Assembly (NCBI RefSeq): GCF_900114435.1
Contig: NZ_FOZK01000002.1
Span: forward strand, 1,178,001 to 1,242,000
Source of the DNA: Halomicrobium zhouii
GTDB lineage: Archaea > Halobacteriota > Halobacteria > Halobacteriales > Haloarculaceae
DNA length: 64,000 bases
Direction of reading: 5' to 3'
Shown here: in pieces, positions 34,422 through 43,808 of the stretch
Numbering within the stretch: the first letter of the stretch is position 1
Layout of the letters: each line of letters begins with the position of its first letter
Notes under the pieces: generated by a model
Database searches by the model: none
What the model was told of the DNA's origin: nothing
Seen by the model: only the letters and a program-made list of their open reading frames with translations
Program-made: the position numbers and the translations under genes

Positions 34422-35474
34422 ATGCAAGCGTTCGTCATGCGTTCGATCGGCGAGACCGGTATCGTGGAGAAAGACCGTCCGACCCCCGGACCGAACGACG
34501 CCATCGTCAAACCGACGAAGGGGTTGATCTGTACGTCGGACTGCCACACGGTCCACGGAGCGATCGGCGACCGGGAGGACCTGACGCTCGGTCACGAGAT
34601 CGTCGGGGTGGTCGACGAAGTGGGAGACGAGGTCTCCGAGTTCGAGGCGGGGGACCGCGTCGCGGTCGGAGCCATCACGCCGGACTGGAACTCGCTTGCG
34701 GCCCAGGACGGACACCCCTCTCAGTCCAACGAGGCGCTGGGCGGCTGGAAGTTTGCCAACGTCAAGGACGGGACGTTCGCCGAGTACGCACACGTCAACG
34801 ACGCGGACGGGAACATGGCTCACGTACCCGACGGCGTGACCGACCACGAGGCGACCTACGTCGCGGACATGCTCTCGACCGGCTTCGCCGGCGCGGAGAA
34901 CGCGGCCGTCCCGATGGGCGGCACGGTCGCCGTCTTCGCCCAGGGACCCGTCGGCCTGATGGCGACGAAGGGCGCCGCGCTCCTGGGCGCCGGTGAGATC
35001 ATCGCCGTCGAGACGATGGACAACCGCAAGGAACTCGCCAGGGAGTACGGCGCCGACCACGTCGTCGACTTCGCCGACGTCGACCCCGTCGAAGCGATCA
35101 TGGACCTCACCGACGGCGAGGGCGTCGACGGCGCTATCGAGGCGCTCGGGGCCGACGAGACCCTCCAGGACTGTATCGAGGTCACCAAACCCGGCGGAAC
35201 GATATCGAACGTCGGCTACCACGGCGAGGGCGAATTTCGTCACATCCCGCGGGTCGAGTGGGGCGTCGGCATGGCCGAGAAGGACATCGTCACGGACCTC
35301 TGTCCCGGCGGTCGCCTGCGGATCAGTCGAATGCTCCGGCTGATCGAGACCGACCGCGTCGACCCCACGAAGCTGACGACCCACGAGTTCGACTTCGAGG
35401 AGATAGAGACCGCCTTCGACATGATGGACACGAAGGAAGACGGAATGATCAAGCCGCTCATCCACTTCGAGTGA
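34422..35474 (+). CDS. Zinc-dependent secondary alcohol dehydrogenase (T. brockii type)
   Basis: A protein of 350 aa from the ATG at 34422. It is co-linear with Thermoanaerobacter brockii secondary ADH: C37 and H42 in ICTSDCHTVHG, the zinc histidine H58 in LTLGHE, and the Asp in YVADMLSTGF. Like that enzyme it lacks the four structural-zinc cysteines. The coenzyme fold reads AQGPVGLMATKG and then IIAVETMDN. The acidic E at the end of the second strand replaces the GSR triplet that binds NADP phosphate, suggesting NAD(H) use; that is inference. It is divergent from the AMP-binding fragment. Confidence 0.92.
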   Translation: MQAFVMRSIGETGIVEKDRPTPGPNDAIVKPTKGLICTSDCHTVHGAIGDREDLTLGHEIVGVVDEVGDEVSEFEAGDRVAVGAITPDWNSLAAQDGHPSQSNEALGGWKFANVKDGTFAEYAHVNDADGNMAHVPDGVTDHEATYVADMLSTGFAGAENAAVPMGGTVAVFAQGPVGLMATKGAALLGAGEIIAVETMDNRKELAREYGADHVVDFADVDPVEAIMDLTDGEGVDGAIEALGADETLQDCIEVTKPGGTISNVGYHGEGEFRHIPRVEWGVGMAEKDIVTDLCPGGRLRISRMLRLIETDRVDPTKLTTHEFDFEEIETAFDMMDTKEDGMIKPLIHFE

Positions 35475-35570
35475 TCCGGTTGGGGAGCGAGCGCCGTTCC
35501 ACGGGTGCGGCCGTCGCGTGCATCACCCGCGGTCCGCAACGTAAAAGCGGGCGGCGCTGGTCGAGCCTGC

Positions 35571-35876
35571 ATGGATGCACAGGACCGCGTTTCCGCGTTT
35601 CTGGACGAACACGACCTCGAATCGCCGATAGCGTACCGCCTCCTCGACCTGACGTCGGAACTGGGCGAACTGGCGAAGGAGGCCAACGAGTCCACGGGCT
35701 ACGGCGAGGAACCGGCCGACGTCGAGCTATCGGCCGACGAACTCGGCGACGCGCTGTTCTCCTTGCTGGCGCTCTGTGAACAGGCCGACGTCGACGCCGA
35801 GGACGCGCTGGCGGGTGCGATAGGAAAGTACGAACGGCGGCTGACAACGACCGGGTCGGCGGGCAGCGGCGAGTAA
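35571..35876 (+). CDS. MazG-like nucleotide pyrophosphohydrolase
   Basis: A protein of 101 aa from the ATG at 35571 (MDAQDRVSAFLDEHDLESPI). The all-alpha NTP-PPase core shows the metal-binding acidic pattern in LTSELGELAKEANE and the second acidic pair in SADELGDALFSLL. It should remove pyrophosphate from non-canonical NTPs or dNTPs. A TATA-like CGTAAAAG lies about 30 bases upstream. It converges with dnaJ, with no gap between the stops. Confidence 0.88.
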   Translation: MDAQDRVSAFLDEHDLESPIAYRLLDLTSELGELAKEANESTGYGEEPADVELSADELGDALFSLLALCEQADVDAEDALAGAIGKYERRLTTTGSAGSGE

Positions 35877-37016
35877 CTACAGCGAGTTCTTGATCTTCTC
35901 GAAGAAGCCCTCCTCGACCTCCACCTCTTCGCCACCGGCCTCGGCGAATGCCTCGAGGGCCTCGCGCTGTTCCTCGTTCAGGCTGTCGGGCGTGACGACC
36001 TGGACCTGGACGTAGAGGTCGCCGTGGCCGCGCCGGCGGAGGTGGGGCATCCCCTTGCCGCCGAGGCGGAACACCTCGCCGCTCTGGGTGCCGGCGGGGA
36101 CCTCGAACTCCGCCTTGCCGTCCAGCGTCGGCACTTCGACGGTGTCGCCGAAGACGGCCTGCGGGAAGGAGACGGCGTGGTTGTGGCGCAGGTCGTCGCC
36201 GTCACGCTCGAAGTCGGGGTGGTCGCGGACGCTGACCTCGATGAGGAGGTCGCCGTTGCGCGCGCCGCGGTCGCCCGGCGCACCCTCGCCGTCCATCCGC
36301 AGCGTCTGCCCGTCGCGGATGCCGGCGGGGATCTCGACGGAGAGGGTCGCCTCGTTGCGGACGGTGCCCTCGCCGCGACAGGTCGAACACGTCTCGTCGT
36401 ACAGCGTGCCCTCGCCCTCGCAGCGGCGGCAGGTCTGGGTCTGCTGGACGCGCCCCATCGGCGTCTGCTGGACGCGAGTCTGCTGGCCCTGGCCGTTACA
36501 CTGCGGACAGGTCCGCGAGTCGGCGTCCGCCGGGTGACCGCGGCCGTCGCAGTCGGGACAGGTCTCCGGTCGGCGGACCGACAGTTCCTGCTCGACGCCG
36601 TCGTAGGCGTCCTCGAGGTCGATGGTCAGCGTCGTTCGCAGGTCCTGGCCCTGCTGTGGGCCGCTCCGGCCGCGACCGCCGCCGCCGAAGAACTGGTCGA
36701 AGATGTCCTGCATCCCACCCATGCCGCCGGCGCCGCCGAACGGGTCGCCACCTCCGCGGCCGCCGCCTCCGCCGACGCCCCCGTGTTTCTCGGCCTGCTC
36801 GAAGCGCTCGTGGCCGACCTGGTCGTACATCTGGCGCTTCTCCTCGTCGGTGAGGACCTCCTTGGCCTTCTGTACCTTCTTGAACTTCTCCTCGGCGTTC
36901 TCCTCGTCGGAGACGTCCGGGTGGTACTGCTGTGCCTTCTTTCGATACGCGTCCTTGATCTCGTCTTCGCTGGCGTCGCGTGAAACCCCCAGCACCTCGT
37001 AGAAGTCCTCGCTCAT
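35877..37016 (-). CDS. dnaJ: Chaperone DnaJ
   Basis: A protein of 379 aa from the ATG at 37016 (MSEDFYEVLGVSRDASEDEI). It contains a J domain with HPD at residues 32-34 and a Gly-rich region around 78-115. Four zinc-finger repeats of the CxxCxGxG type (CPDCDGRG, CPQCNGQG, CRRCEGEG, CSTCRGEG) and two substrate-binding beta domains follow. It feeds unfolded proteins to DnaK. The longer reading upstream is rejected because the J domain normally starts within ten residues of the N-terminus. The promoter on the minus strand is T-rich (TTTTGAAG), as in dnaK and grpE. Confidence 0.96.
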   Translation of the reverse strand: MSEDFYEVLGVSRDASEDEIKDAYRKKAQQYHPDVSDEENAEEKFKKVQKAKEVLTDEEKRQMYDQVGHERFEQAEKHGGVGGGGGRGGGDPFGGAGGMGGMQDIFDQFFGGGGRGRSGPQQGQDLRTTLTIDLEDAYDGVEQELSVRRPETCPDCDGRGHPADADSRTCPQCNGQGQQTRVQQTPMGRVQQTQTCRRCEGEGTLYDETCSTCRGEGTVRNEATLSVEIPAGIRDGQTLRMDGEGAPGDRGARNGDLLIEVSVRDHPDFERDGDDLRHNHAVSFPQAVFGDTVEVPTLDGKAEFEVPAGTQSGEVFRLGGKGMPHLRRRGHGDLYVQVQVVTPDSLNEEQREALEAFAEAGGEEVEVEEGFFEKIKNSL

Positions 37017-37260
37017 TCGTTGTCCCACTGTAATTCGTTGAAACACTTCAAAAGAACGGGTCGCGGCCGGTGCGATACGTCCAGGTTCGCTCACGCCGTT
37101 CGACGACGTGCCGCGGCAACTGGTCGGCTGATAATAACGGCGTATTAACCGCGGGACGGGGACGAACAACGGCGCGCTCCGGCCGTTCCCTCCCGTGTTC
37201 TCACGAGAAACGGCGGCGCGTGGGCGTCGTGTGAACGAGGAGTCTCCATCCGTAGCTTAG

Positions 37261-39186
37261 ATGTCAGATAGTAATCCCGGGGGACGCGCTATCTCGCTTC
37301 GTATGGTCGACCTCCACAGGCGAGCGTATCTGAGAGCCGTTACAGCAGCAGTCGGCGGCGCGACCGCCGCCACTGGAATCCAGTCGGGGGCGCTCGAACG
37401 AGTTGCCGCCCAGACCGACGCAGACGGACAGTCCGGCAGCGACGGCTTTTCGCAGGCCGCGCCGTGGTCCCAGGGCGGGGCCGGCGCAGCGAACACCGGC
37501 GCTGCCCCGACGAGCGGTCCCCGGACCGATCTCCAGGTCGAGTGGAGCTACACGGACGTCGACGCCTGGGGGCTGGCCTCGTCCCCGGCACTGGTCGACG
37601 GCGTCCTCTACTTCGCGTCGCTCGATTCGGACATCGGAGACAGCGGTCGCGTTCACGCGGTCGACGCCAGCGACGGCTCCGCGCGCTGGCAGTTCGAGAC
37701 CGACATGCGCCACGAGACGACCCCCGCCGTGCACGAGGGTCGCGTGTTCGTCGGCGACGGAGAACTGCTGGCGCTGGACACGGAGGACGGCACGGAGCTG
37801 TGGCGGAGCGAGGCGGTCGTCCGTGGGTCGGTGAGAGCAGCGAACGGGACGGTGTACGCCGCGACCGACGACAACGTGATCACCGCTTTCGACGCCGCGG
37901 ACGGGACGGAACAGTGGCGCTTCGACCCGGCGACTGATTCGGTGGACTGGTCGGCGTACACGGCGCCGGCAGTGGCCGGAGGAACCGTTTACGCAAGCGC
38001 GCGCGTGAACCCCGGCGACGGCGATCTCCGGTCGGTCGGGTTCGCGCTCGACGCCGAGACCGGTGACCGGCAGTGGGCGACCGAGTTCCCCGCGGCGCGT
38101 TCGGGCGGCGCTCCGGCCCCCGCAGTGTCCGACGGATCGGTCTACGTCGACGTCGGGGACCTCTTCGCGCTCGACGCGGCGACGGGCGACGTGCAGTGGT
38201 CGGCGTCGGACGTCGACTCCCCCGTCGTTCAGGACGGAGCGGTCTACGCGTTGCGAGACGGGGGCGCCTTCGTGGCCCTGGACGCCGCGACTGGCGAACA
38301 GCAGTGGCAAACTGTCTGGGAAACCGAGCGCGACCCGGGGGGCCGAACCGAACTCGTGGCGACCGAGGACACGCTGTACGTGGGAACGTTCATCGGCGGC
38401 GTCTTCGCGTTCGACGCCGAGTCCGGCGAGCAACTGGGCCAGGCCCCGGACGGGGGCTTCAGCGACGGCCGCTGCCCGCCCACTGTCGCGGGCGGTACGG
38501 CGTTCCTCGGCGTGTGGAACGCGGACTCCGGCCTCTACGCGATCACCGAAGGGGACGGTTCGTCAGGGTCGACCGAACCGCCGGCACCCGAGGTCGAACT
38601 CCGCACTGGACCGGACCAGTCCTACTGCGTCGGAAGTCAGATAACGTTCATCCGGGAAGCCTCCGGGCCCGGTTCGACGAACGACTTCGGCCAGGACGAC
38701 TACACCTGGAAGATGGACTTCGACACGGGCGACGGCGAGTCCGGGGCCTCCGAGCCGATGACCGAAACTGCCGGCGAACTCGTCCGGCACACGTACGACG
38801 AACCCGGCACGTACGAGGTCGCAGTCGTCGGGGAAGGCCCCGACGGCCGGACCGCGCGGGACACAGTCACCGTCGACATCGCCGAGTGTGCGGGACCGAC
38901 TGCTCGCATCGCGACGGACCCCGCCGACGCCGAGCGCAGGGACTTCGCCCTGATGGACGAGGTGACGTTCAGTGCCGAGCCATCGGAAGCCGATGCCGGC
39001 GTCGAGCGCTACGAGTGGGACCTCGACGGCGACGGCGAGTTCGAGAAACGCGGCGACGCCGAGACGGTCGTTCTCGGCGAGGAATGCAGGGAGGAGACGC
39101 TGACGGTGTCGCTGCGCGTCGTCGACACGCAGGGGGCGACCGACACTGCGTCGGTGAGCGTCTCGACGATGGCCGACGACGCCTGA
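37261..39186 (+). CDS. Tat-exported PQQ-type beta-propeller protein with two PKD domains
   Basis: A protein of 641 aa; an ATG at 37303 (MVDLHRRAYLRAVTAAVGGA) would remove 14 residues and give a more usual Tat signal. The HRRAYLRA twin arginine is followed by a hydrophobic stretch. Residues 75-440 form seven or eight PQQ/BamB-like blades with the repeated DAxDGxxxW pattern (LDTEDGTELWRSE, FDAADGTEQWRFD, LDAATGEQQWQTV). Two PKD-like domains follow (about 455-545 and 548-635). It is probably a secreted scaffold or PQQ-like binder. It lies upstream of a pilin-like protein. Confidence 0.88.
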   Translation: MSDSNPGGRAISLRMVDLHRRAYLRAVTAAVGGATAATGIQSGALERVAAQTDADGQSGSDGFSQAAPWSQGGAGAANTGAAPTSGPRTDLQVEWSYTDVDAWGLASSPALVDGVLYFASLDSDIGDSGRVHAVDASDGSARWQFETDMRHETTPAVHEGRVFVGDGELLALDTEDGTELWRSEAVVRGSVRAANGTVYAATDDNVITAFDAADGTEQWRFDPATDSVDWSAYTAPAVAGGTVYASARVNPGDGDLRSVGFALDAETGDRQWATEFPAARSGGAPAPAVSDGSVYVDVGDLFALDAATGDVQWSASDVDSPVVQDGAVYALRDGGAFVALDAATGEQQWQTVWETERDPGGRTELVATEDTLYVGTFIGGVFAFDAESGEQLGQAPDGGFSDGRCPPTVAGGTAFLGVWNADSGLYAITEGDGSSGSTEPPAPEVELRTGPDQSYCVGSQITFIREASGPGSTNDFGQDDYTWKMDFDTGDGESGASEPMTETAGELVRHTYDEPGTYEVAVVGEGPDGRTARDTVTVDIAECAGPTARIATDPADAERRDFALMDEVTFSAEPSEADAGVERYEWDLDGDGEFEKRGDAETVVLGEECREETLTVSLRVVDTQGATDTASVSVSTMADDA

Positions 39187-39253
39187 TAGTGGTGGTTGTA
39201 AGCCCGTACCGGGGTTCGGCCGAACGCCGGTAAAAAGTTACAGCCACCACTAT
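39186..39253. repeat. ATAGTGGTGG inverted-repeat element, copy 1
   Basis: 68 bases with imperfect inverted arms of 27 bases. It starts ATAGTGGTGGTTGTAAGCCC, ends TTACAGCCACCACTAT, and has a palindrome GTTCGGCCGAAC in the middle. Its first base is the last base of the TGA stop of the preceding gene, so the sequence reads TGATAG. A related copy lies at 63572-63662 and a half-copy at 50121-50152. Confidence 0.8.
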
Positions 39254-39379
39254 GAGCGGATCCGACTGGAACGGCTGGCCCGCCTCGACAGTCGAACGTT
39301 CGGTCGTCGCGTCCGGCGCCCGGCGGTCTGCGGTCGAACAACGAGGCTTTACGTGCCAGCCGCGAGTCAGGTCGACGTG

Positions 39380-39907
39380 ATGCGGGCGAGTCTCTCCGAC
39401 GACGTACGTGGTGCGGTCGGCGCCGAGCGCGTGGCCGCCTGGTTCCTGGTACTCCTCGCAACCGGCTTCGCCGTCGCCATCGTCCTCCAGCCCGGGCTGA
39501 TCGCGGCGTCACCGCCCGACGCGACGTTTTCGGGTTCCTACGACGAAACGACTGGGACGCTGACGCTCCAGCACGCTGGCGGTGACGCAATCGAGGACGG
39601 CCCGACGTCGTCACTCGTCGTGGTCGTCACCGACGCCGACGGCGAGAGCGCGCAGAACGTGACCTGGGTCGCAGACGGCGGCGACGCCGTCGCGGCCTAC
39701 CCCGTCGAATCCGGCGACAGTATCGCCGTCGACGACCCCTCGGTCGACAGCGACGACGACGGCAACGCCTTCGACGGGGACGCCACGGTCGGCTTCGAAC
39801 TGGACGACGGCGACACCGCCGCCGTGGTCTGGCGGGGCCGACCGCTCGGTGCGCCCGGCGAGGTGACGACGACGCTGGACACGGTGACGGTGTCTGCGGG
39901 GTCGTGA
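39380..39907 (+). CDS. Pilin-like secreted protein with an N-terminal anchor
   Basis: A protein of 175 aa from the ATG at 39380 (MRASLSDDVRGAVGAERVAA). One hydrophobic segment (around residues 20-42) is followed by a beta-rich acidic part whose pattern TLTLQHAGGDAIEDGPTSSL matches the heads of the two pilins at 14-15 kb (DLTITHNGGDSI). The prepilin H-domain motif SPVIGVIL is absent, so it may be a minor pilin or a pilin-fold surface protein. It is separated from the PQQ-propeller gene by the inverted-repeat element. Confidence 0.75.
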   Translation: MRASLSDDVRGAVGAERVAAWFLVLLATGFAVAIVLQPGLIAASPPDATFSGSYDETTGTLTLQHAGGDAIEDGPTSSLVVVVTDADGESAQNVTWVADGGDAVAAYPVESGDSIAVDDPSVDSDDDGNAFDGDATVGFELDDGDTAAVVWRGRPLGAPGEVTTTLDTVTVSAGS

Positions 39908-39993
39908 GCGGTCGACACCGCCCCTGGTGACAGATTTCTTACTAAATCGGCGTTCAGGGAACGCTCTTGGGCGTCCCAGACGTCTGTGAACAC

Positions 39994-41733
39994 ATGGCAA
40001 CGGAGTACGTTCCGGTCGCCGATGCAGACGAGTTGCGCGAGGCGGGCCGCGACGTCGTCTCGGCGGGCGGGCACGCGGTCGCACTGTTCCACCACGAAGG
40101 CGAGGTGTACGCCGTCGACAACCGCTGTCCCCACATGGGATTCCCCCTCTCGAAAGGGACCGTCGACGACGGGCTACTGACGTGTCACTGGCACCACGCC
40201 CGCTTCGAACTGGCCTGCGGCGACACCTTCGACGTCTGGGCCGACGACGTCCAGACGTTCCCCACCGACGTACGAGACGGCCAGGTGTACCTCGACCCGG
40301 ACCCCGAACCGGACGTCCCGCCTGTCACGCGCTGGCGCAATCGACTCGTCGACGGCATGGGCGAGAACCTCGGCCTCGTCGTCGCGAAGAGCGTCATCAA
40401 TCTGGATTCGCTCGGCGAGGGGTTCGTGATACCGCTGGAGACGGCCGTCACCTTCGGGACGAAGTACCGGTCCTCCGGCTGGGGCCGCGGGCTGACGACG
40501 CTCGCCGCGATGGCGAACCTCTACGACGACGTCGCCCACGCCGAGAAACTGCGGGCGCTGTACGTCGGCATCGGCTCGGTGGCGGACGACTGCGCCGGCG
40601 AGCCGCCGCGGTTTGCCCAGTACGAACTCGGCAACGCGGGTCTGTCGAAGGCGCGCCTGAAGTCCTGGTTCCGCGAGACGTGCGAAGTCAGGGACGAGGA
40701 CGGCGCCGAGCGCTGCATCAGGACGGCGGCGAATATCCTCCCGCCCGAGGACGTCGCCGAGATCGTCGTCGCCGCCGTGACGGACCACCTGTACGTCAAC
40801 GCCGGCCACACGCTCGACTTCGCCAACAAGGCCTTCGAGACGCTGGAACACCTCGGCTGGGACCACGCCGAGGACGTGCTCGCGTCGGTCGTGCCGCAGA
40901 TCACCGACGCGAACCGGGCCGAGGAGACGTCGGCCTGGCGACAGCCGATCGACGTCGCCGCACTCTGCTTCGACGCGTTCGAGTCGCTCGACGACCTTGT
41001 CGCCGCGGGCGAGGGCGCTGTCTGGGAACGCCCCGACGGCTTCGTCGACGCGCTCCTCGACGACGATCCGGAGGCCATCGTCGACGCACTCCAGGACGCG
41101 ATTCGGGACGGCGCGACGAGCGAACAGCTCTCCCGGACAGTCGCGCTCGCGGCGACCCGGCGGGTCGCCCAGTTCGCCACGAGCAACGAGTTCTCGGACT
41201 GGGACACCGTCCACCACACGTTCACCTACGCCAACGCCGTCTACCAGCTCTCCCGGCGCACCGACGCCGTCGAGGTGTACCGGGCCTGCTTCGATGGCGC
41301 GATGGCGGTGTACCTCGACCGGTTCCTCAACCAGCCCGCCGCGCCGATTCCCGACGTCGGCGACGGCGGCGGAGAGAACGACCCCGAGTCGATTCGCGAA
41401 CAGTTGCTCGCGACGTTCGACGAACAGGGGCAGGTCGAGGAGGCCGCACGGCTCGTCGACGGCCACTTCGAGGCCGGTGGCGACGCGACCGATCTGAAAC
41501 AGACGCTCGGCGAGGGGCTCCTGCGCGAGGACGCGGGCTTTCACACGCTCCAGAACGTCGAGGCGGCCTTCCGGCTGTTCGACGCCGCCGAGACCGAGCG
41601 CGAACGTCGACTACCGCTGGTAGCGACGGCGCGGTACCTGTCTGCGCACTCCCCGACCCGCCGCGAGCGAGAACAGACGTTCACCATCGCCAGACGGCTC
41701 CACCGGGGCGAGTCGATCCACGGAGAGTCGTAG
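39994..41733 (+). CDS. Rieske [2Fe-2S] protein fused to a large helical domain
   Basis: A protein of 579 aa from the ATG at 39994 (MATEYVPVADADELREAGRD). Residues 1-105 are a complete Rieske ferredoxin with cluster ligands C45, H47, C64 and H67 (NRCPHMGFPLSKG and LLTCHWHHARFE). Residues 110-579 are an almost all-helical acidic region with recurring patterns such as ITDANRAEETSAWRQPI and HTFTYANAVYQLSRRTDAVE, which I cannot assign. The ligand set is of the ferredoxin or nitrite-reductase small-subunit type, so it is probably cytosolic. No oxygenase or reductase gene is adjacent. Confidence 0.85.
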   Translation: MATEYVPVADADELREAGRDVVSAGGHAVALFHHEGEVYAVDNRCPHMGFPLSKGTVDDGLLTCHWHHARFELACGDTFDVWADDVQTFPTDVRDGQVYLDPDPEPDVPPVTRWRNRLVDGMGENLGLVVAKSVINLDSLGEGFVIPLETAVTFGTKYRSSGWGRGLTTLAAMANLYDDVAHAEKLRALYVGIGSVADDCAGEPPRFAQYELGNAGLSKARLKSWFRETCEVRDEDGAERCIRTAANILPPEDVAEIVVAAVTDHLYVNAGHTLDFANKAFETLEHLGWDHAEDVLASVVPQITDANRAEETSAWRQPIDVAALCFDAFESLDDLVAAGEGAVWERPDGFVDALLDDDPEAIVDALQDAIRDGATSEQLSRTVALAATRRVAQFATSNEFSDWDTVHHTFTYANAVYQLSRRTDAVEVYRACFDGAMAVYLDRFLNQPAAPIPDVGDGGGENDPESIREQLLATFDEQGQVEEAARLVDGHFEAGGDATDLKQTLGEGLLREDAGFHTLQNVEAAFRLFDAAETERERRLPLVATARYLSAHSPTRREREQTFTIARRLHRGESIHGES

Positions 41734-41743
41734 CACGCGGACA

Positions 41744-42550
41744 CTACCGATTCCAGGGGGCCTCGTCGTACTCGACGTGGCGGTCTTCGCGTTCGATGCC
41801 GTCGATGGCAGTGAGGTCCTCCTCGTCGAGTCGCAGGTTCTGGCTGGCCCAGTTGTCGGCGACGTGGTCCTCGGTCGTCGCCTTCGGAATCGCGACGACG
41901 TTCTCCTTCGACCGCAGCCACGCGAGACTGACCTGGGCTTCGCTGACGCCGTGTTTCGCCGCGACGTCCTGTACCTCTGGGACGTCGAACACGTCGCCGC
42001 GAGCCAGGGGCGAGTACGCCACCAGATAGTAGTCGTGCTCCTGTGCGTGACTCACCAGGTCGTCCTGCTGGAGCAGCGGGTGCATCTCGACCTGGTTCGC
42101 GAACAGCGGTTCGTCCAGGACGTCCATCGCCGTCTCCACCTGCCGTGGCTCGAAGTTCGACACGCCGACGTGGCGGGTTACCCCCTCCGCCACCAGGTCG
42201 TCGAAGGCCGACAGCGTGTCCTCGGGGTCGTAGTTCCCCAGCGGCCAGTGGACGTACAGCAGGTCGACGTAATCGACGCCCAGGCGTTCCAGGCTCGCTC
42301 GGGCCGTCTCGGTCACGTCGTCGTACCCCAGCCCCGTCGATTCGTGGTGAACCTTCGTCGCAAGGAACACCTCTTCGCGGTCGATGCCTGTCCGTGCGAT
42401 ACCCTCGCCGACGTGTTCTTCGTTGCCGTAGGCCTCGGCCGTGTCGACGTGGCGATACCCGATCTCCAGGGCCGTCCTGACGCTCTCGGCGCACTCCTCC
42501 GGGCCCGTGTTCTCCCAGGTCCCGATGCCGACAGGTGGTAGCTGCGTCAT
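41744..42550 (-). CDS. Aldo/keto reductase, copy 2
   Basis: A protein of 268 aa from the ATG at 42550 (MTQLPPVGIGTWENTGPEEC). The tetrad is intact: HVDTAEAYGNE gives Asp and Tyr, LATKVHHE gives Lys and LYVHWPLG gives His. It shares long identical blocks with the AKR at 31486, including NYDPEDTLSAF, FANQVEMHPLL and DVAAKHGVSEAQVSLAWLR, so they are paralogues with different N-terminal caps and loop A. The substrate is unknown. It converges with the Rieske fusion gene, with ten bases between the stops. Confidence 0.92.
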   Translation of the reverse strand: MTQLPPVGIGTWENTGPEECAESVRTALEIGYRHVDTAEAYGNEEHVGEGIARTGIDREEVFLATKVHHESTGLGYDDVTETARASLERLGVDYVDLLYVHWPLGNYDPEDTLSAFDDLVAEGVTRHVGVSNFEPRQVETAMDVLDEPLFANQVEMHPLLQQDDLVSHAQEHDYYLVAYSPLARGDVFDVPEVQDVAAKHGVSEAQVSLAWLRSKENVVAIPKATTEDHVADNWASQNLRLDEEDLTAIDGIEREDRHVEYDEAPWNR

Positions 42551-42704
42551 ACGTACGGGGTCCATCCGAAGAACAATGGGTGTTGTTATCTATCCGATCC
42601 CCGTACTGATCCGATTGCCTGAACCGGTCTGTGCTCCCGTCTCCGGCCGCGCCGAAGCTGTCAACAGTCACGGCGGTTTTCCCCGTCTGGTCCCAATAAC
42701 AGGC

Positions 42705-43727
42705 ATGGGGTCACTGCTGACCGGCCGCCAGGAACGAGCGGCCTGGGTCGTCGTCGGCCTGACGATCGCGGGCTTCGTCGGATTCGTCCTGTACGCCTTC
42801 TTCGGCGCCCTCGTCGTCGGGCTGTTCCTCTACTACGCGATGCGGCCCGTCCACCGCCGCCTCGAGGACCGGTTCGACCACCCCGACGTCGCGGCGACGG
42901 CGACGGTGTTGCTCGTGGGCGTTCCGGTCCTCCTCGTCGTCGGATACGCGGCAGTGGTGGGCGTCCGGCAGTTCGACCAGTTCCTCGCCGCTGCGAACCT
43001 CCAGCAACTCCGTGTCGCGGTCGAACCGTACGTGAGCTCGCTGACCGCGGCGGACGGCGGCGTCTTCGGGCTCCTCCGGAACAACGTCTCGCGCGTCACG
43101 GAACTCACGACTGCCCTGGTCAACTGGGCCCTTCGCCTGTTCGTCATCGTCACCGTTGCCTTCTACCTGCTCCGCGACGACAGGAAGATCGCCGGCTGGT
43201 TCCGGGCGACGTTCGCCGACCACGAGACAGCCGTCCGGTTCGTGGAACACGTCGACGACCACCTGACCACGATATACACCGGCAACCTCGTCACCATCGG
43301 GGCGACGGGACTGATCGCCATAACGGTGTTCTACGGCCTCGACCTGCTCGCCCCGGCCGGCACCGGCGTCGCCTTCCCGGTCCTGCTCGGTCTCCTGGTC
43401 GGCGTCGCCACTATCGTCCCCGCTGTGGGGATCAAGGCCGTCTACTTCCCCTACACCGCCTTCCTCGTCTGGCGCAGCCAGACGACGGCGACGACCCCGC
43501 TGTGGTTTCCGGTCACGTTCTTCCTCGTCGCGGCCGTCGCCCTCGACTGGTTCCCCGACTTCATCGTCCGCTCGTACCTCTCGAAGGGCGAACTGAACAT
43601 GGGCCTCGTGCTGTTGACGTACGTCCTCGGCGCTGTCGCGTTCGGTTGGTATGGCGTGTTCTTCGGGCCGGTCGTCCTCGTCTTCTTCACCACGTTCGCG
43701 CGCGAGATACTCCCCGAACTGACCTGA
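42705..43727 (+). CDS. AI-2E family permease
   Basis: A protein of 340 aa from the ATG at 42705 (MGSLLTGRQERAAWVVVGLT), with about eight membrane segments. The family has the pattern seen here: paired N-terminal helices, a soluble region (VEPYVSSLTAADGGVFGLLR), then TIYTGNLVTIGATGLIAITV and a last block with FGWYGVFFGPVVLVFF. Members export autoinducer-2-like compounds or other small solutes, or Na+ in halophile relatives; the substrate is not known. The longer upstream reading overlaps the AKR promoter and is rejected. Confidence 0.9.
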   Translation: MGSLLTGRQERAAWVVVGLTIAGFVGFVLYAFFGALVVGLFLYYAMRPVHRRLEDRFDHPDVAATATVLLVGVPVLLVVGYAAVVGVRQFDQFLAAANLQQLRVAVEPYVSSLTAADGGVFGLLRNNVSRVTELTTALVNWALRLFVIVTVAFYLLRDDRKIAGWFRATFADHETAVRFVEHVDDHLTTIYTGNLVTIGATGLIAITVFYGLDLLAPAGTGVAFPVLLGLLVGVATIVPAVGIKAVYFPYTAFLVWRSQTTATTPLWFPVTFFLVAAVALDWFPDFIVRSYLSKGELNMGLVLLTYVLGAVAFGWYGVFFGPVVLVFFTTFAREILPELT

Positions 43728-43808
43728 GGGGTCCGATGACGCCCGGAACTCACCTGGGCCCGATAAAAAGTAGAGTCGACGCCACGCCGCTTCGTCCCGG
43801 TCCGGCGC

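Noticed and set aside
39252-39380. 42-codon ORF starting in the inverted-repeat element
   Set aside because: There is no ribosome site, protein-like composition or homologue in the other element copy; a chance frame.
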